Source: Tieghemiomyces parasiticus
Taxonomy: Eukaryota > Kickxellomycota > Dimargaritomycetes > Dimargaritales > Dimargaritaceae
Assembly: GCA_027575765.1 (NCBI GenBank)
Contig: JANBPT010000513.1
Span: forward strand, 1 to 32,835
Direction of reading: 5' to 3'
Length of the DNA: 32,835 bases
The notes under the pieces: model-generated
Database searches by the model: none
The model's input: the letters and a program-made list of their open reading frames with translations, nothing else
Told to the model about the DNA's origin: nothing
Shown: piece after piece, positions 32,061 through 32,835 of the stretch
Numbering within the stretch: the first letter of the stretch is position 1
Layout: each line of letters begins with the position of its first letter
Program-made: the position numbers and the translations under genes

Positions 32061-32835
32061 ATGCACTTTTTGATCCCTTGCATTCGCACTACCCTCCCTC
32101 CAGGTCGCCGTATCCCATTTCTTGCGGCTATGCAGCTACGTAAACGCGGCGCCGACCGCCATGTGCTGGTAAGGGAGTGGTTCTAGGCTACTATGATCCC
32201 CCTTGACGTAATGTGCTATGTCTAGGTCCCCATGGGGCGGACGAACCCACGCTGTCCAAAGTCAGGAGCGCCCTTCTCCCCCCCCCCATACACACAAATG
32301 CACTGTAACCTTCAGCAACAGACCGTAACGGACGTTGTGCACCACGAGAATTTAGTTCCCTGCTCCAGCATTAGCAGACTGAGCTTACTGATGTCTAACC
32401 TCCCTTTCGTACCTTTGTGACGGTGTGCTCTCGATGCCTGCATACCCAGAGTACAACAGAGATCCGACACGCACCGGTCAAGGTCGAGCCTTCCACCACA
32501 CCAACCAAATTGAGCAAACGTGCCAAGACCGCACCAGTCAAGCCCCTAGACGCTACGCCGCCCAAGACCAAGGCCAGAAAGATCAAATCTGAAACTTCGG
32601 ATGCCGACGTTGCACTTGACCCGGCCCCGGCCACCCCCGTCCAGGACCCGGCAGTGAACCCCCAACCGGCGCCGGACCATTGGGCCGAGGTGTACGACCG
32701 CATCAAGGCGTACCGAGCGATCCACGAGGCTCCGGTTGACACCATGGGCTGCGAGCGATTAGCCGATCAGACCATTGCTGACCCCAAGACGTACCGGTTT
32801 CAAACGCTAGTGTCACTGATGCTGTCCGCTATGAC
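32061..32835 (+). CDS. NTH1: Endonuclease III homologue, N-terminal part (runs off right edge)
   Basis: NTH1 is a bifunctional DNA glycosylase/AP lyase that removes oxidised pyrimidines in base excision repair. Exon 1 ends at CTG|GTAAGG (32168). Exon 2 starts after CATACCCAG (32450), and phase 0 on both sides gives an open frame to the window edge. Exon 2 opens with a Lys/Thr/Pro-rich nuclear-type linker (KARKIK), then DHWAEVYDRIKAYRAIHEAP and the family start of the catalytic fold, RFQTLVSLMLSAM. Two in-frame ATGs exist: 32061 and 32130. The first adds 23 residues, MHFLIPCIRTTLPPGRRIPF plus LAA, with Arg and hydrophobics and no acidic residue, a plausible mitochondrial targeting sequence. 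The second starts MQLRKRGADR and would suit a nuclear form. The helix-hairpin-helix, catalytic Lys/Asp and iron-sulphur cluster all lie beyond the window. Confidence 0.85.

Noticed and set aside
1..32835. CRISPR arrays, bacterial operons, prophage
   Set aside because: No direct-repeat array was seen, and the spliced eukaryotic genes make these explanations inapplicable.

Overview
The window looks like nuclear DNA of a fungus, probably an early-diverging filamentous lineage rather than an ascomycete yeast. The genes are intron-bearing with GT-AG splice sites and CTAAC/CTGAC-type branch sites, exons prefer C or G at third codon positions, and the recognisable proteins are eukaryotic, including the fungal SAGA subunit Spt7. 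The lineage is inference; no rRNA or tRNA was seen.

Layout, left to right. A minus-strand spermidine synthase gene is cut by the left edge (25-539). A small mitochondrial B12D/NDUFA4-like gene lies at 2060-2257 (-), and an unknown gene with a Cys-x-Cys-rich tail at 5021-5341 (+). A LITAF-domain gene (7844-9051, +) is convergent with the SAGA subunit SPT7 (9876-13778, -), whose missing N-terminal exon may be at 14120-14372. Next come a CpG-depleted stretch (about 14880-15500), a tiny secreted-peptide gene (15838-16409, +) and a coiled-coil protein gene of unknown function (18279-18692, -).

The right third is denser. A spastin-like AAA ATPase with an N-terminal membrane segment and MIT domain (20775-23514, +) is followed in tandem by the DNA polymerase delta catalytic subunit (24202-27806, +). 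LSM8 (28179-29031, -) is convergent with the polymerase. Then come a signal-peptide-bearing F-box-like protein (30071-31670, +) and the start of an endonuclease III (NTH1) gene cut by the right edge (32061-32835, +).

No operon-like logic is expected here. Two genes concern DNA synthesis and repair (POL3, NTH1), two act in gene expression (SPT7, LSM8), and two concern membranes (LITAF, spastin-like). The least ordinary items are the AAA ATPase with altered pore loop and Walker B, the secreted F-box-like protein, the glycine-rich secreted peptide with a possible five-base first coding exon, the Cys-x-Cys protein and the CpG-poor island. Exon models were built by eye from splice consensus, reading phase and family alignment, and no transcript data were available.
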